From JACWAE01 sp963847595 (GTDB taxonomy: Bacteria; Chloroflexota; Dehalococcoidia; SZUA-161), in the NCBI GenBank assembly GCA_963847595.1, contig CAWKAJ010000002.1, forward strand, positions 1,426,001 to 1,490,000: a stretch of 64,000 nt of DNA, written 5' to 3'. The notes below the pieces were generated by a model. The model saw only the letters and a list, made by a program, of their open reading frames with translations. It searched no databases and was not told where the DNA came from. Position 1 is the stretch's first letter. Each line of letters starts with the position of its first letter. Below, piece after piece: positions 17,221 to 27,050 of this stretch. The translations under genes and the position numbers were made by a program.

Positions 17221-18066
17221 ATGGCAGTCAGAGTTGTGACCGACAGTGTTTGCGACACTGCGCCTAATCTGGCGCAGGAGTTGGGCATTACCGTGGTGCC
17301 GGTCTATGTCATATTCGGGGAGAAGGCCTACCGCGATAGAGTGGATATCAGCGAGGATGAATTCTACCACAAGCTGGCCTACGGCTCAGTTTACCCCACC
17401 ACCTCTGTGCCTTCGCCACAGGATTTTGCCGATGCCTACAACAGGCTGGCGCAAGAAACCGATGAAATCATCTCGATTCATGCTAGCTCGAAGCTGAGCG
17501 GCATCTACAACTCCGCACTGCTGGGTGCACAAATGGTCGCCGGCAAATGCCGCATTGAAGTGGTGGACTCCAAGACGCTCTCGATTGGCTTCGGGCTTTC
17601 GGTCCTTGCCGCTGCCAGAGAAGCCCGGGCCGACAAGAACCTGGAACAGGTGACCCAGGCAACACGTCAGGCTATCCTTCACATCCATGATCGCAGCATG
17701 GCAGATACCCTGAAGTATGCGGTCAGGGGCGGCCGGGTCAATCGGGCATATGGACTGATAGGGACATTCCTGGGGGTTAAGCCCATACTCGGCATGCGGG
17801 ATGGCAGCGCGTTCCTGGCTGGCGTGGCCCGCACCCGGGCCAAGGCCTTGCAGCGTATGTACGAATTCGCTGCCAGCTTTGCCAAAGTGCAGGAGATTGC
17901 GCTGGGATACACTACCGAATACGATGACGCCAGGAAACTTGCCCAGCGCCTAGAAACAACCTTCCCCGAGGCACCTGTCTACATTGCGAGGGTCTGCCCT
18001 GCGGTAGCTGTGTACGGAGGCCCGGGCAGCCTGGGCATAGGAGTTAGAGAATCGCAAGACGACTGA
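17221..18066 (+). CDS. DegV family fatty-acid-binding protein
   Basis: The product (281 aa) begins AVRVVTDSVCDTAPNLAQEL, the DegV opening with its conserved TDS. Next are TSVPSPQDFADAYNRL, IHASSKLSGIYNSA and VDSKTLSIGFG. DegV/FakB proteins hold a fatty acid for the FakA kinase, which makes acyl-phosphate. No fakA is in the window. GAGGGG precedes the ATG at 17221. A second, diverged DegV gene is at 23172, so the genome has at least two FakB-like carriers. Confidence 0.95.
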   Translation: MAVRVVTDSVCDTAPNLAQELGITVVPVYVIFGEKAYRDRVDISEDEFYHKLAYGSVYPTTSVPSPQDFADAYNRLAQETDEIISIHASSKLSGIYNSALLGAQMVAGKCRIEVVDSKTLSIGFGLSVLAAAREARADKNLEQVTQATRQAILHIHDRSMADTLKYAVRGGRVNRAYGLIGTFLGVKPILGMRDGSAFLAGVARTRAKALQRMYEFAASFAKVQEIALGYTTEYDDARKLAQRLETTFPEAPVYIARVCPAVAVYGGPGSLGIGVRESQDD

Positions 18067-18076
18067 CCACGCAAGT

Positions 18077-18886
18077 TCAGCGTTCTCTCAAAAAATCCAG
18101 GACTTCCTTGTTGAATCTTTTCCTCATTCCTACAAATACGGAGTGCGCCCCACCCTCGATTTTGACCAGCCTGGCATCCGGTATCATCTTTGCCAGCACG
18201 TCTGATGAACTTGGTTTGATTATCCTGTCTCCGGTTCCCGTGATTACCAGGGTGGGAGCCTGAATCATTTGCAGCCTTTCCAGAGTGTCATGCCCCACAA
18301 TAGCCTGGAATTGTGCAGCAACACCACGGGTTGCCATCAGTCTGGCGTAGATACCTATGAGGGGGAACGTGCAAATCCTGTACAGCCTGCTGTTGAAGGC
18401 CAAAGGAAATTCGGCACGCAGCACCTTCGCTATCGGGATTCTTTCCAACTCATCCGCCGGGCAGCCTTCTGCAAGCCCCATGCCCCTGTGGTATTCCAAG
18501 GTATGCCCGCCTGTTTCGTCCTGACGAGCGTAGGTGCATCCCAGGACGAGCTTCCTCACCCGTTCCGGGTAATTGATGGCAAGCTCCTGTGCAATATAGC
18601 CGCCCATGGATACGCCCAGTATATGAGCTTTCTCAATACCCAGATGGTCCATCAGGCCAATTGTATCTTCAGCCATCATCCTGATGGAGTAGAGGCCGTC
18701 CGGCTTATCCGACTTTCCCACACCCCTGTTATCGAAGGTGATGACCTGAAAATACTTCTGAAAGGCACGCCTCTGAAAAATCAAGCCCCCACTGCCTCCG
18801 GCAAATCCCATTATCATAATCAGGGGCTCGCCCTGCCCGTGGACCTCATAGTACAAATTTATACCGTTAACCTTCGCCCTGGGCAC
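18077..18886 (-). CDS. Alpha/beta hydrolase
   Basis: The product (269 aa) has the alpha/beta-hydrolase layout: oxyanion region MIMGFAGGSGG, FDNRGVGKSDKP, nucleophile elbow GVSMGG (Ser93), acid in TGTGDRIIKPSSS and His in EGGAHSVFV. The closest general type is 3-oxoadipate enol-lactonase-like esterase. The start is a GTG at 18886 with GGGAG 7 bases upstream. It converges with the DegV gene. Confidence 0.92.
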   Translation of the reverse strand: MPRAKVNGINLYYEVHGQGEPLIMIMGFAGGSGGLIFQRRAFQKYFQVITFDNRGVGKSDKPDGLYSIRMMAEDTIGLMDHLGIEKAHILGVSMGGYIAQELAINYPERVRKLVLGCTYARQDETGGHTLEYHRGMGLAEGCPADELERIPIAKVLRAEFPLAFNSRLYRICTFPLIGIYARLMATRGVAAQFQAIVGHDTLERLQMIQAPTLVITGTGDRIIKPSSSDVLAKMIPDARLVKIEGGAHSVFVGMRKRFNKEVLDFLRER

Positions 18887-19086
18887 TTTTATCTCCCGGC
18901 TTAACCTTTGCCTTAACTTCTGTTCCGGCCGAGCTAGAATCCCTGCAGCAACAGTCTACACATAGCTGTGCACTATCGCAAGTAACAAGCCAAATTACCC
19001 AGGCTGCGAGCATGTTCTGCTTTCTTGATGTTCCAGCAACTTCGCAGTAGAATACAACCAGGTAGAGACGAAATCCGGAGCCAGAG

Positions 19087-19275
19087 ATGATAGAGATCCG
19101 AAAGACGGCTATAGCCCTTGAGGAAGAGGAGCTGCTCGAACTGGAGCGCATCATGGTCGACCGTGACGAGACAGAAGCGCTCGACTTCCTCAAGAAGTCA
19201 GTGTACGACAAGATAGTTGAGTCCCAGCAGGTGAGAACCGAGCACGGTCAACTGAGAAGGGACCTGCGGTCCTGA
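19087..19275 (+). CDS. Small hypothetical protein (62 aa)
   Basis: The protein is not recognised. It is strongly charged and helical (ALEEEELLELERIMVDRDET), ending in basic RRDLRS. A purine-rich GGAGCCAGAG precedes the ATG. It stands alone between the hydrolase and the 23S promoter at 19381. Confidence 0.5.
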   Translation: MIEIRKTAIALEEEELLELERIMVDRDETEALDFLKKSVYDKIVESQQVRTEHGQLRRDLRS

Positions 19276-19380
19276 CTTTTGTTGGCTTCATCTTCTCCAA
19301 CACCGTCCCATCGTACTTCGTTGCTATCATGTTCCCTGAGTTGAATCTTGATGAGTCCGGGAAAATGCTCCAAAAGTCAC

Positions 19381-19409
19381 TTGACAAGGTAGGGGAAGGA
19401 CTGTATACT
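19381..19409 (+). promoter_or_regulatory. Consensus promoter of the 23S rRNA gene
   Basis: TTGACA (19381-19386) and TATACT (19404-19409) are spaced exactly 17 bp, the best sigma70-like match in the window. It lies about 160 bp ahead of mature 23S rRNA. No 16S rRNA intervenes, so 23S is transcribed from its own promoter. Confidence 0.75.
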
Positions 19410-19479
19410 ATACTCCGAATGCCCATGATGATAAGAAATAACACAACTTAATACAAAAATTTATTGGCTGATGTTCACA

Positions 19480-19511
19480 AAGTGCGGTCTGAGTAACATC
19501 AGACCGCACTT
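19480..19511 (+). other. Perfect hairpin in the rRNA leader
   Basis: AAGTGCGGTCTGA pairs over 13 bp with TCAGACCGCACTT around a 6-base loop. No T-run follows, so it is not a simple terminator. It sits between the promoter and the processing stem and may act in antitermination or leader processing. Confidence 0.5.
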
Positions 19512-19532
19512 AATGTTGAAAAAAGCACCTTA

Positions 19533-22557
<3,025 letters not shown>

Positions 22558-22567
<10 letters not shown>

Positions 22568-22603
22568 ACATTAATCGCCGACAGAACCGAAGCTCAGTAT
22601 TCA
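22558..22603 (+). other. 3' arm of the 23S processing stem
   Basis: This segment pairs with 19533-19581, including the block GCTTGACCTAC, then CGACAGAAC and the outer AGTATTCAG. Confidence 0.78.
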
Positions 22604-22681
22604 GAATTATGAAGGCAGAGATTGTCCCCCCAGACCTGTATGCCCCAATCCTTCCCCTAGGGGACTCGAGGGGCTGAGAAA

Positions 22682-22982
22682 AGGTGTCCCAGTGGGAACG
22701 GATCCAGGGTCTGGGGGTGTTCCCAAATCTCAATGTTCTCCAGGACTGACGGATTTAAGGGGGTTCAGAAAAAGCCTTCCCGGAAAAGAGGTGCAGGATT
22801 CCTCCTGCCGGGGGTCTGGGGGTGTCCCCCACATTTCTAAAGTCACCCGAGACCGGGGGATTCAGGGGGTTCAAAAGACTTCGAGCCTCGCGATAAAAGG
22901 TGCAGGATTCCTCCTGCCGGGGGTCTGGGGGTGTCCCCCACATTATTAAAGTCCCCCAAGACTGGGGGACATAGGGGGTTCA
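22682..22982 (+). repeat. Three tandem copies of the three-hairpin repeat (R2a-c)
   Basis: Copies run at about 22682-22767 (decayed), 22789-22873 and 22899-22982. In copies b and c the first hairpin is GCAGGATTCCTCCTGC instead of the usual GGGGCnnAGCCCC, showing replaced sequence with kept pairing. Copy c ends 12 bases before tRNA-fMet. The remaining part of the 390-bp gap after 23S (22604-22681) holds no gene. Confidence 0.8.
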
Positions 22983-22994
22983 AAAAAGATTCGA

Positions 22995-23069
22995 CGCGGG
23001 ATGGAGCAGTGGAAGCTCGTCGGGCTCATAACCCGAAGGCCGTTGGTTCGAATCCAACTCCCGCTACCA
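22995..23069 (+). tRNA. Initiator tRNA-Met (CAU)
   Basis: A 75-base cloverleaf with encoded CCA. The acceptor stem has a C1.T72 mismatch followed by six pairs, and the anticodon stem TCGGG/CCCGA has three consecutive G-C pairs next to loop CTCATAA. Both are hallmarks of initiator tRNA. D arm GAGC/GCTC and T arm GTTGG/CCAAC close normally. Fragments of its 3' half recur at 24046, 25416 and 28283, marking it as an integration site. Confidence 0.95.
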
Positions 23070-23079
23070 ATGAGACTAA

Positions 23080-23119
23080 AAGGCAGGACAGTGTCCACTG
23101 GACACGTCCTGCCTTTTTA
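23080..23119 (+). terminator. Terminator after tRNA-fMet
   Basis: AAGGCAGGAC and GTGTCC pair with GGACAC and GTCCTGCCTT, followed by TTT. This strong intrinsic terminator starts 10 bases after the tRNA CCA. Two more versions follow the downstream tRNA fragments. Confidence 0.88.
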
Positions 23120-23171
23120 TAGTAGGCCTGCCAAATTCCCATTTCCCAACTCTTAAGCTTTGAAAACGGCT

Positions 23172-24044
23172 ATGACAGTTAAAATTGTGACTGACAGTGT
23201 GTCTGATCTGCCCCCCCAGATTGTTAAAAATTTAGGCATTACAGTAATTCCGATAGTTCTGCGTTGGGGGGATCAGCTTTACCGCGACGGTATTGACCTG
23301 ACTTCCCAGCAGTTCTACGACAGGCTCAAGAGCAGCAAGATCCCCCCGGGTACTTCAGTGCCATCGCCTGTAACATTTGCTGAGGCATATGACCGGCTGG
23401 CTGAAGAGACGGATGAGATTCTGGCTATCATTGTTACTGCCAAGCTCAGTGGCACCTACAACGTAGCTCTGCAAAGTGCAGGGTTAATGAAGAGGAAATG
23501 CCGGGTAGAAGTAATTGATTCCCAATGCGCTACTATGGCCGAGGGATTCATAGTTATGAAAGCGGCCCAGGCAGCTCAGGCTGGAGCCAGCCTTGATGAG
23601 GTTATTGACATAGCCCGAAAAACGATTCCCCGGGTAGACTTCCTCGCCACCTTTGATACTCTGGAGTACCTCAAACGGGGCGGTCGTATTGGCAAGGCGC
23701 AGGCCTTTCTGGGGTCAATGCTCAAGGTTAACCCGCTTATCACCTTGAGAGATGGGGTGGTCGAGCCTGCAGGCAGGACACGCTCTCGGGCTCGAGCAAT
23801 TGACCGTTTGTACGAATTTGCCATGAGTTATTCCTACATTGAAGAGATGGCTATTGAGGAAGCTACCACTCCCGATGAAGCCGCGAAGCTAGCAAAGCGG
23901 CTTAGTGCCAAATTTCCTGAAGAGCGCATCTACCGCTGCAAGCCAACCCCGGTAATTGGTGTCCATACAGGTCCGGGTTTCTTGATCGTAGCCATACTGG
24001 GGGACAAGCCACCATCTACAGCTCCCGTCGGCCGCGGCCGTTGA
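23172..24044 (+). CDS. DegV family fatty-acid-binding protein (second copy)
   Basis: The product (about 290 aa) begins TVKIVTDSVSDLPPQIVKNL and carries GTSVPSPVTFAEAYDRL, IIVTAKLSGTYNVA and VIDSQCATMAEG, the full DegV/FakB set. It is related to but clearly diverged from the DegV at 17221. The ATG at 23172 is preferred to a TTG at 23160; neither has a good ribosome site. The last codons run into a tRNA-derived repeat (GGCCGTTG and then the stop), so the C-terminus may have been set by recombination at that site. The gene lies alone between two tRNA-fMet 3' copies. Confidence 0.92.
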   Translation: MTVKIVTDSVSDLPPQIVKNLGITVIPIVLRWGDQLYRDGIDLTSQQFYDRLKSSKIPPGTSVPSPVTFAEAYDRLAEETDEILAIIVTAKLSGTYNVALQSAGLMKRKCRVEVIDSQCATMAEGFIVMKAAQAAQAGASLDEVIDIARKTIPRVDFLATFDTLEYLKRGGRIGKAQAFLGSMLKVNPLITLRDGVVEPAGRTRSRARAIDRLYEFAMSYSYIEEMAIEEATTPDEAAKLAKRLSAKFPEERIYRCKPTPVIGVHTGPGFLIVAILGDKPPSTAPVGRGR

Positions 24045-24045
24045 G

Positions 24046-24122
24046 TGGGTTCGAATCCAACTCCCGCTACCAATGAGACTAAAAGGCAGGACGGGTCCAG
24101 TGGACCCGTCCTGCCTTTTTAT
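24046..24122 (+). repeat. tRNA-fMet 3' fragment, copy 2 (att-like)
   Basis: From GGTTCGAATCC onward the T-arm, acceptor 3' strand and CCA of tRNA-fMet are repeated exactly, followed by the same ATGAGACTAAAAGGCAGGAC and terminator. GGCCGTTG just upstream (24036-24043) also matches the tRNA, offset by a 4-base insertion. It is a direct repeat in the same orientation as the tRNA. Confidence 0.85.
24083..24121 (+). terminator. Terminator, second version
   Basis: AAGGCAGGACGGGTCC pairs with GGACCCGTCCTGCCTT and is followed by T5. Compared with the first version, GTGTCC/GGACAC has become GGGTCC/GGACCC: a compensatory double change that keeps the stem perfect. It would serve the DegV gene. Confidence 0.85.
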
Positions 24123-24413
24123 TTGCGCAGGTTGGTTGGACGCCCGCTCCGAGCCCTACCTGCTTAACAGGGGTCTGAAAAGCCATTTGTGATTACTGCA
24201 GCACAGTGGCTTGCTAAGAATTGAAGACCCTCGTTACTGCCAGAGCCTCCCGGCAATATCCATGCCTCTTCAACTTTTAAATTTGGGAATTAAGCTGAGG
24301 ATACGTCTGGAAAATTCATCTTGCTAATAATGAGAAGCCCGCATAGGATGGTACTGGTACAAAAGTACTGCACGAAAGTACTGCTGCTGATAATACATTA
24401 TGGGAGGTGGAAG
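24123..24413. other. Gene-free stretch
   Basis: About 290 bases between the second tRNA fragment and the next gene. I see no coding frame with a ribosome site, no repeat of the window's families and no RNA gene. Confidence 0.5.
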
Positions 24414-24599
24414 ATGTCTAGCCTGATGCTAACAGCCTTAATCTGGGTAGGATTTGTTGTCTTCGTTCTATGTGCATACAGGGTCACATATTATCTATCA
24501 GGCTCGTCTAACGAAAGAAAGCTGAAGGAGAAGGCTGAGATTTATCAGAGATTGATAGACTCCTGGAGCAAGGAAGGTAAGAAAAGGAGTAATAGTTGA
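24414..24599 (+). CDS. Small single-pass membrane protein (61 aa)
   Basis: The product has an N-terminal membrane helix (LMLTALIWVGFVVFVLCAYR) and a charged cytoplasmic helix (ERKLKEKAEIYQRLIDSW), ending KKRSNS. Start 24414 has GGAGGTG 4 bases upstream; the longer frame to 24321 has no such site. I do not recognise it. It is 38 bases ahead of the repeat surface protein and both lie in the module between tRNA copies 2 and 3. Confidence 0.7.
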   Translation: MSSLMLTALIWVGFVVFVLCAYRVTYYLSGSSNERKLKEKAEIYQRLIDSWSKEGKKRSNS

Positions 24600-24637
24600 G
24601 CAAAAAACGCTAGTGGTGATGCACGCAAGACCGAAAC

Positions 24638-25369
24638 ATGAGTAACAAACGGGTTTCCACTGCTGTGCATGTTCTGCTTCTGGCGATCGTCTTGCTGAGC
24701 TTGCTTGTATTGGTACTTCCCAGTTCGAGTGCCAGGGCTGAAACTAAAGTCAATTTCCCAGACCCCAACATTCGAGCCACCATAAGCCAAGCCATTAATA
24801 AGCCTACCGGAGATATCTACCAGTCTGACTCACACCAGACAGGAAACATATCGTCACTCTCCAGCCTCAGCGACCTGAGCGACCTGGGTTCCCTGTTAAA
24901 CCAGACAGGAAACATATCGTCACTCTCCAGCCTTAGCGACCTGAGCGAGCTGGGTTCCCTGTTAGACCAGACAGGAAACATATCATCACTCCTCAGCCTC
25001 AGCAACCTGAGCAGCCTGGGTTCCCTGTTAGACCAGACAGGAAACATATCATCACTCCTCAGCCTCAGCAACCTGAGCAGCCTGGGTTCCCTGTTAGACC
25101 AGACAGGAAACATATCGTCACTCTCCGGTCTCAGCGACCTGAGCGGCCTCAGCGGGCTGAACTACGGTCGAAACCAGATAAGCGATATATCGCCGATGTC
25201 CCAGTCTGCACCAGCGGGCAAGAGAAATATATGGTTGATTGTTGGCCTCATCGGTATGGTGGCAGTGATAGCGATTCTAGTGGACCGGTTCTTAACCTTA
25301 AGAGAAAGGAAGGCAGCGGTGCCGTCGCCTCCGCCGACAGGGCAGAATGAGGAAAAGGTTGAGGATTAG
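24638..25369 (+). CDS. Secreted/membrane protein with 22-residue leucine-rich tandem repeats
   Basis: The product (243 aa) has a signal-like segment (residues 10-32). A short region, VNFPDPNIRATISQAINKPT, resembles the cap of bacterial leucine-rich-repeat proteins. Five tandem 22-residue repeats (QTGNISSLSSLSDLSDLGSLL type) follow, then a C-terminal transmembrane helix (IWLIVGLIGMVAVIAILV) and a basic/proline tail. It therefore looks like a surface protein anchored by its C-terminus. The end NQISDISPMSQ recalls the LRR consensus NQISDISPL, so the repeats probably grew by amplification inside a decayed LRR domain. No good ribosome site is visible before the ATG. Confidence 0.75.
   Translation: MSNKRVSTAVHVLLLAIVLLSLLVLVLPSSSARAETKVNFPDPNIRATISQAINKPTGDIYQSDSHQTGNISSLSSLSDLSDLGSLLNQTGNISSLSSLSDLSELGSLLDQTGNISSLLSLSNLSSLGSLLDQTGNISSLLSLSNLSSLGSLLDQTGNISSLSGLSDLSGLSGLNYGRNQISDISPMSQSAPAGKRNIWLIVGLIGMVAVIAILVDRFLTLRERKAAVPSPPPTGQNEEKVED
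24836..25165 (+). repeat. 66-bp tandem repeat, five units
   Basis: Units begin with CAGACAGGAAACATATC at 24836, 24902, 24968, 25034 and 25100. Units 3 and 4 are almost identical; the fifth diverges after its first half. All are in frame inside the surface protein gene, so copy number could vary without a frameshift. Confidence 0.92.
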
Positions 25370-25415
25370 TTACAGCCGGTCGCATTATAAATAATAGGCG
25401 ATTCTGTGCAGTAGA

Positions 25416-25509
25416 CTCATAACCCGAAGGCCGTTGCTTCGAATCCAACTCCCGCTACCAATGAGACCAAAAGGCAGGACAGTGTCCACTGGACATGTCC
25501 TGCTTTTTT
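25416..25509 (+). repeat. tRNA-fMet 3' fragment, copy 3, with terminator
   Basis: CTCATAACCCGAAGGCCGTT through the CCA is repeated with one change (TTGCTTCG for TTGGTTCG), followed by the shared linker and a third version of the terminator (25471-25509, stem AAGGCAGGAC/GTCCTGCTT, then T6). The bases to its left, GCAGTAGA, match those left of copy 4 (GCGGTAGA) and not the tRNA, as expected for element-derived attachment-site flanks. Confidence 0.85.
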
Positions 25510-25860
25510 GATTTGTGGGCCATCGTGGTATGTTGCCGTTTTGCCGCGGAGCGGGTAAACGGCTTTACAGATGTCCTGAAAGCCATAGTTGGGTGGTTTG
25601 AGACTATATGATGTTGTGTAGTGGCGAGTGTTGGGATGTCTGGAGAGTATCATACCAGCATAGACGCTATCGCGCCTCTTCACTTGTAGAATAGGGTATA
25701 ACTTCATCACCAAACGCAAGTATGTATTTGCCTGTGCATGAAGAATGCGATTGAGAAACTTGGTTGTAGTTTTTATATGGTGTGTTTCGCTTGCTCCATC
25801 ACGAAGTAGACTGATACTTCAGGCGTTTGATTAATTACGTTTGTGTGGGAATTTCCTCTA
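25510..25860. other. Gene-free stretch before the retron
   Basis: About 350 AT-rich bases between tRNA copy 3 and the retron promoter. No frame with a ribosome site, no tRNA and no repeat family member is visible. An open frame on the minus strand here is antisense to the tRNA-derived repeat and is not credible. Confidence 0.5.
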
Positions 25861-25890
25861 TTGACATTATTACTTCTCGAATAATAATAT
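25861..25890 (+). promoter_or_regulatory. Predicted retron promoter
   Basis: TTGACA (25861-25866) and TAATAT (25885-25890) with 18-bp spacing, about 60 bp upstream of the effector start. It is the only promoter-like site before the retron, so effector, ncRNA and reverse transcriptase probably share one transcript. Confidence 0.6.
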
Positions 25891-25949
25891 AAGGTGAATA
25901 TAGGTAGTAGCATCTTTGTAATTCATTACCGTTCTATAGGGTTGCGTAG

Positions 25950-26858
25950 ATGAATGACAATATAATTGACTTGGCTCGTAGACTCAAGTTGCAGTTCTTG
26001 GACCAATCACAGGCTCTCGACCAGATATCTATCTTCCTTTGTGGTGGTGGCGATGCTGCTCAGGCGAACTTTCGCAGGGCACTCGGTAAGCACCTGTCAA
26101 ACATAGTATCCAAGTATAGCTATAGGGTTTACTATCCTGAAGACATGTTCGTCGAACTTATCCTTGGACACAAGAGGTACGACTTGCTAACTTTGGAGAA
26201 TTTGCTGGCACGCAATGTACATTGCGTGGTAATATTGCTTGAAAGCCCAGGAACACTTACTGAGCTAGGAGCTTTCGCAAATCACGATGGTTTGAAAGAT
26301 AAGCTGGTCATCGTGCTTGACCCGAAATATAAGAAACATCCTAGTTTTATAGTGAGGGGCCCGATACGGTATCTGAAAACAAATACATACAGTAAGATCC
26401 TGTACTCAGTAATGGATGAAAACAATTTGGTTGTTCTTGCTCCACAACTGGCCAGGGCTACTCGTGATATCGGTACACGATCCCCGCCTGAGAAGGACTT
26501 GTTGAATCCAATTTCTTCCTATAATTTTTATTTGGCACTTGCGTATGTTTTCGACCCGATTCCCAGAGATTATGTTTTACAGTTAGTTAAATCACTGGGG
26601 ATTGGGGAGGATCAAGTATCAACAGCAGAGATTGTCGCCGAGACAGTCATCAATACCCTAATCAGTGAAAGAAAGATCGCATGTTCTTCTGGCATGTTAT
26701 CCGTTACAACCAAAGGAGTTGGAGACTTGATAGCAAGTGCTGGAAACAAGAAAAAGTCAAGTACACTTTCACAAGTGCTTTGTAGCTTAAGAATTGAGGC
26801 GTTGAACTTAACTTTAAGGAGGAGCTATAATACTAGGCAAAAGGTATGGGTGGGGTAA
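25950..26858 (+). CDS. Retron effector, nucleoside deoxyribosyltransferase-like (St85/Eco1 family)
   Basis: The product (302 aa) carries the effector signature of Eco1/Ec86-type retrons: ISIFLCGGGDA (residues 27-36), YYPEDMF (61-67), LENLLAR, and ESPGTLTELGAFAN (98-111) with the likely catalytic Glu105 in a nucleoside-deoxyribosyltransferase-like fold. The C-terminal third (roughly 190-290) is helical and would be the DNA-binding part. In Eco1 the homologous protein is an N-glycosidase toxin held in check by the RT-msDNA complex and released on phage attack; that role is inferred here. The stop codon lies inside the a1 repeat of the downstream ncRNA. The gene is AT-richer than its surroundings. 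Confidence 0.9.
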   Translation: MNDNIIDLARRLKLQFLDQSQALDQISIFLCGGGDAAQANFRRALGKHLSNIVSKYSYRVYYPEDMFVELILGHKRYDLLTLENLLARNVHCVVILLESPGTLTELGAFANHDGLKDKLVIVLDPKYKKHPSFIVRGPIRYLKTNTYSKILYSVMDENNLVVLAPQLARATRDIGTRSPPEKDLLNPISSYNFYLALAYVFDPIPRDYVLQLVKSLGIGEDQVSTAEIVAETVINTLISERKIACSSGMLSVTTKGVGDLIASAGNKKKSSTLSQVLCSLRIEALNLTLRRSYNTRQKVWVG

Positions 26859-27035
26859 TACTACCTTAGTCGAGCTTGTCCCTTGATAAGTTTGAGTGGC
26901 GTTTCGCTACTCCGGACACAATCTCCCCCAATTCTGGGCCCACTTCGTGGGCTGCGGCTTGCGGTTGAGCAGCAAGCTGTACAACTCCAAGCCGCGTCGC
27001 TGCGCGATGCTATGAGTTGGGTGTATTACCCCACC
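26849..27035 (+). ncRNA. Retron msr-msd non-coding RNA
   Basis: Perfect 13-bp inverted repeats GGTGGGGTAATAC (26849-26861) and GTATTACCCCACC (27023-27035) close the 187-base region between effector and RT, matching retron a1/a2. After a1 comes TTAGTCGAGC, a plausible home for the branching G. Two msr-like hairpins follow: CTTGTC/GATAAG (26875-26890) and GAGTGGCG-TTT-CGCTACTC (26894-26912). The msd part has GCCCAC/GTGGGC (26938-26952), GCGGCTTG/CAAGCCGC (26954-26995), and an alternative CAACTC/GAGTTG (26982-27019) enclosing GCGTCGC/GCGATGC. The exact msr/msd border and priming base cannot be fixed by eye. RT begins 15 bases after a2. Confidence 0.85.
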
Positions 27036-27050
27036 GATAATTATTAAGAG

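Noticed and set aside
22682..22982. Possible CRISPR array (three spaced repeats)
   Set aside because: Only three copies, each diverged and containing internal hairpins; the same unit is dispersed singly across the window, and no cas genes are present.
22604..22994. 5S rRNA after 23S
   Set aside because: No segment resembles 5S core sequences; the interval is filled by dispersed repeats and then tRNA-fMet.
25417..25719. 100-codon minus-strand frame ending in VGFEATAFGL
   Set aside because: The C-terminus is antisense to the tRNA-fMet-derived repeat, a familiar false ORF pattern; no ribosome site.
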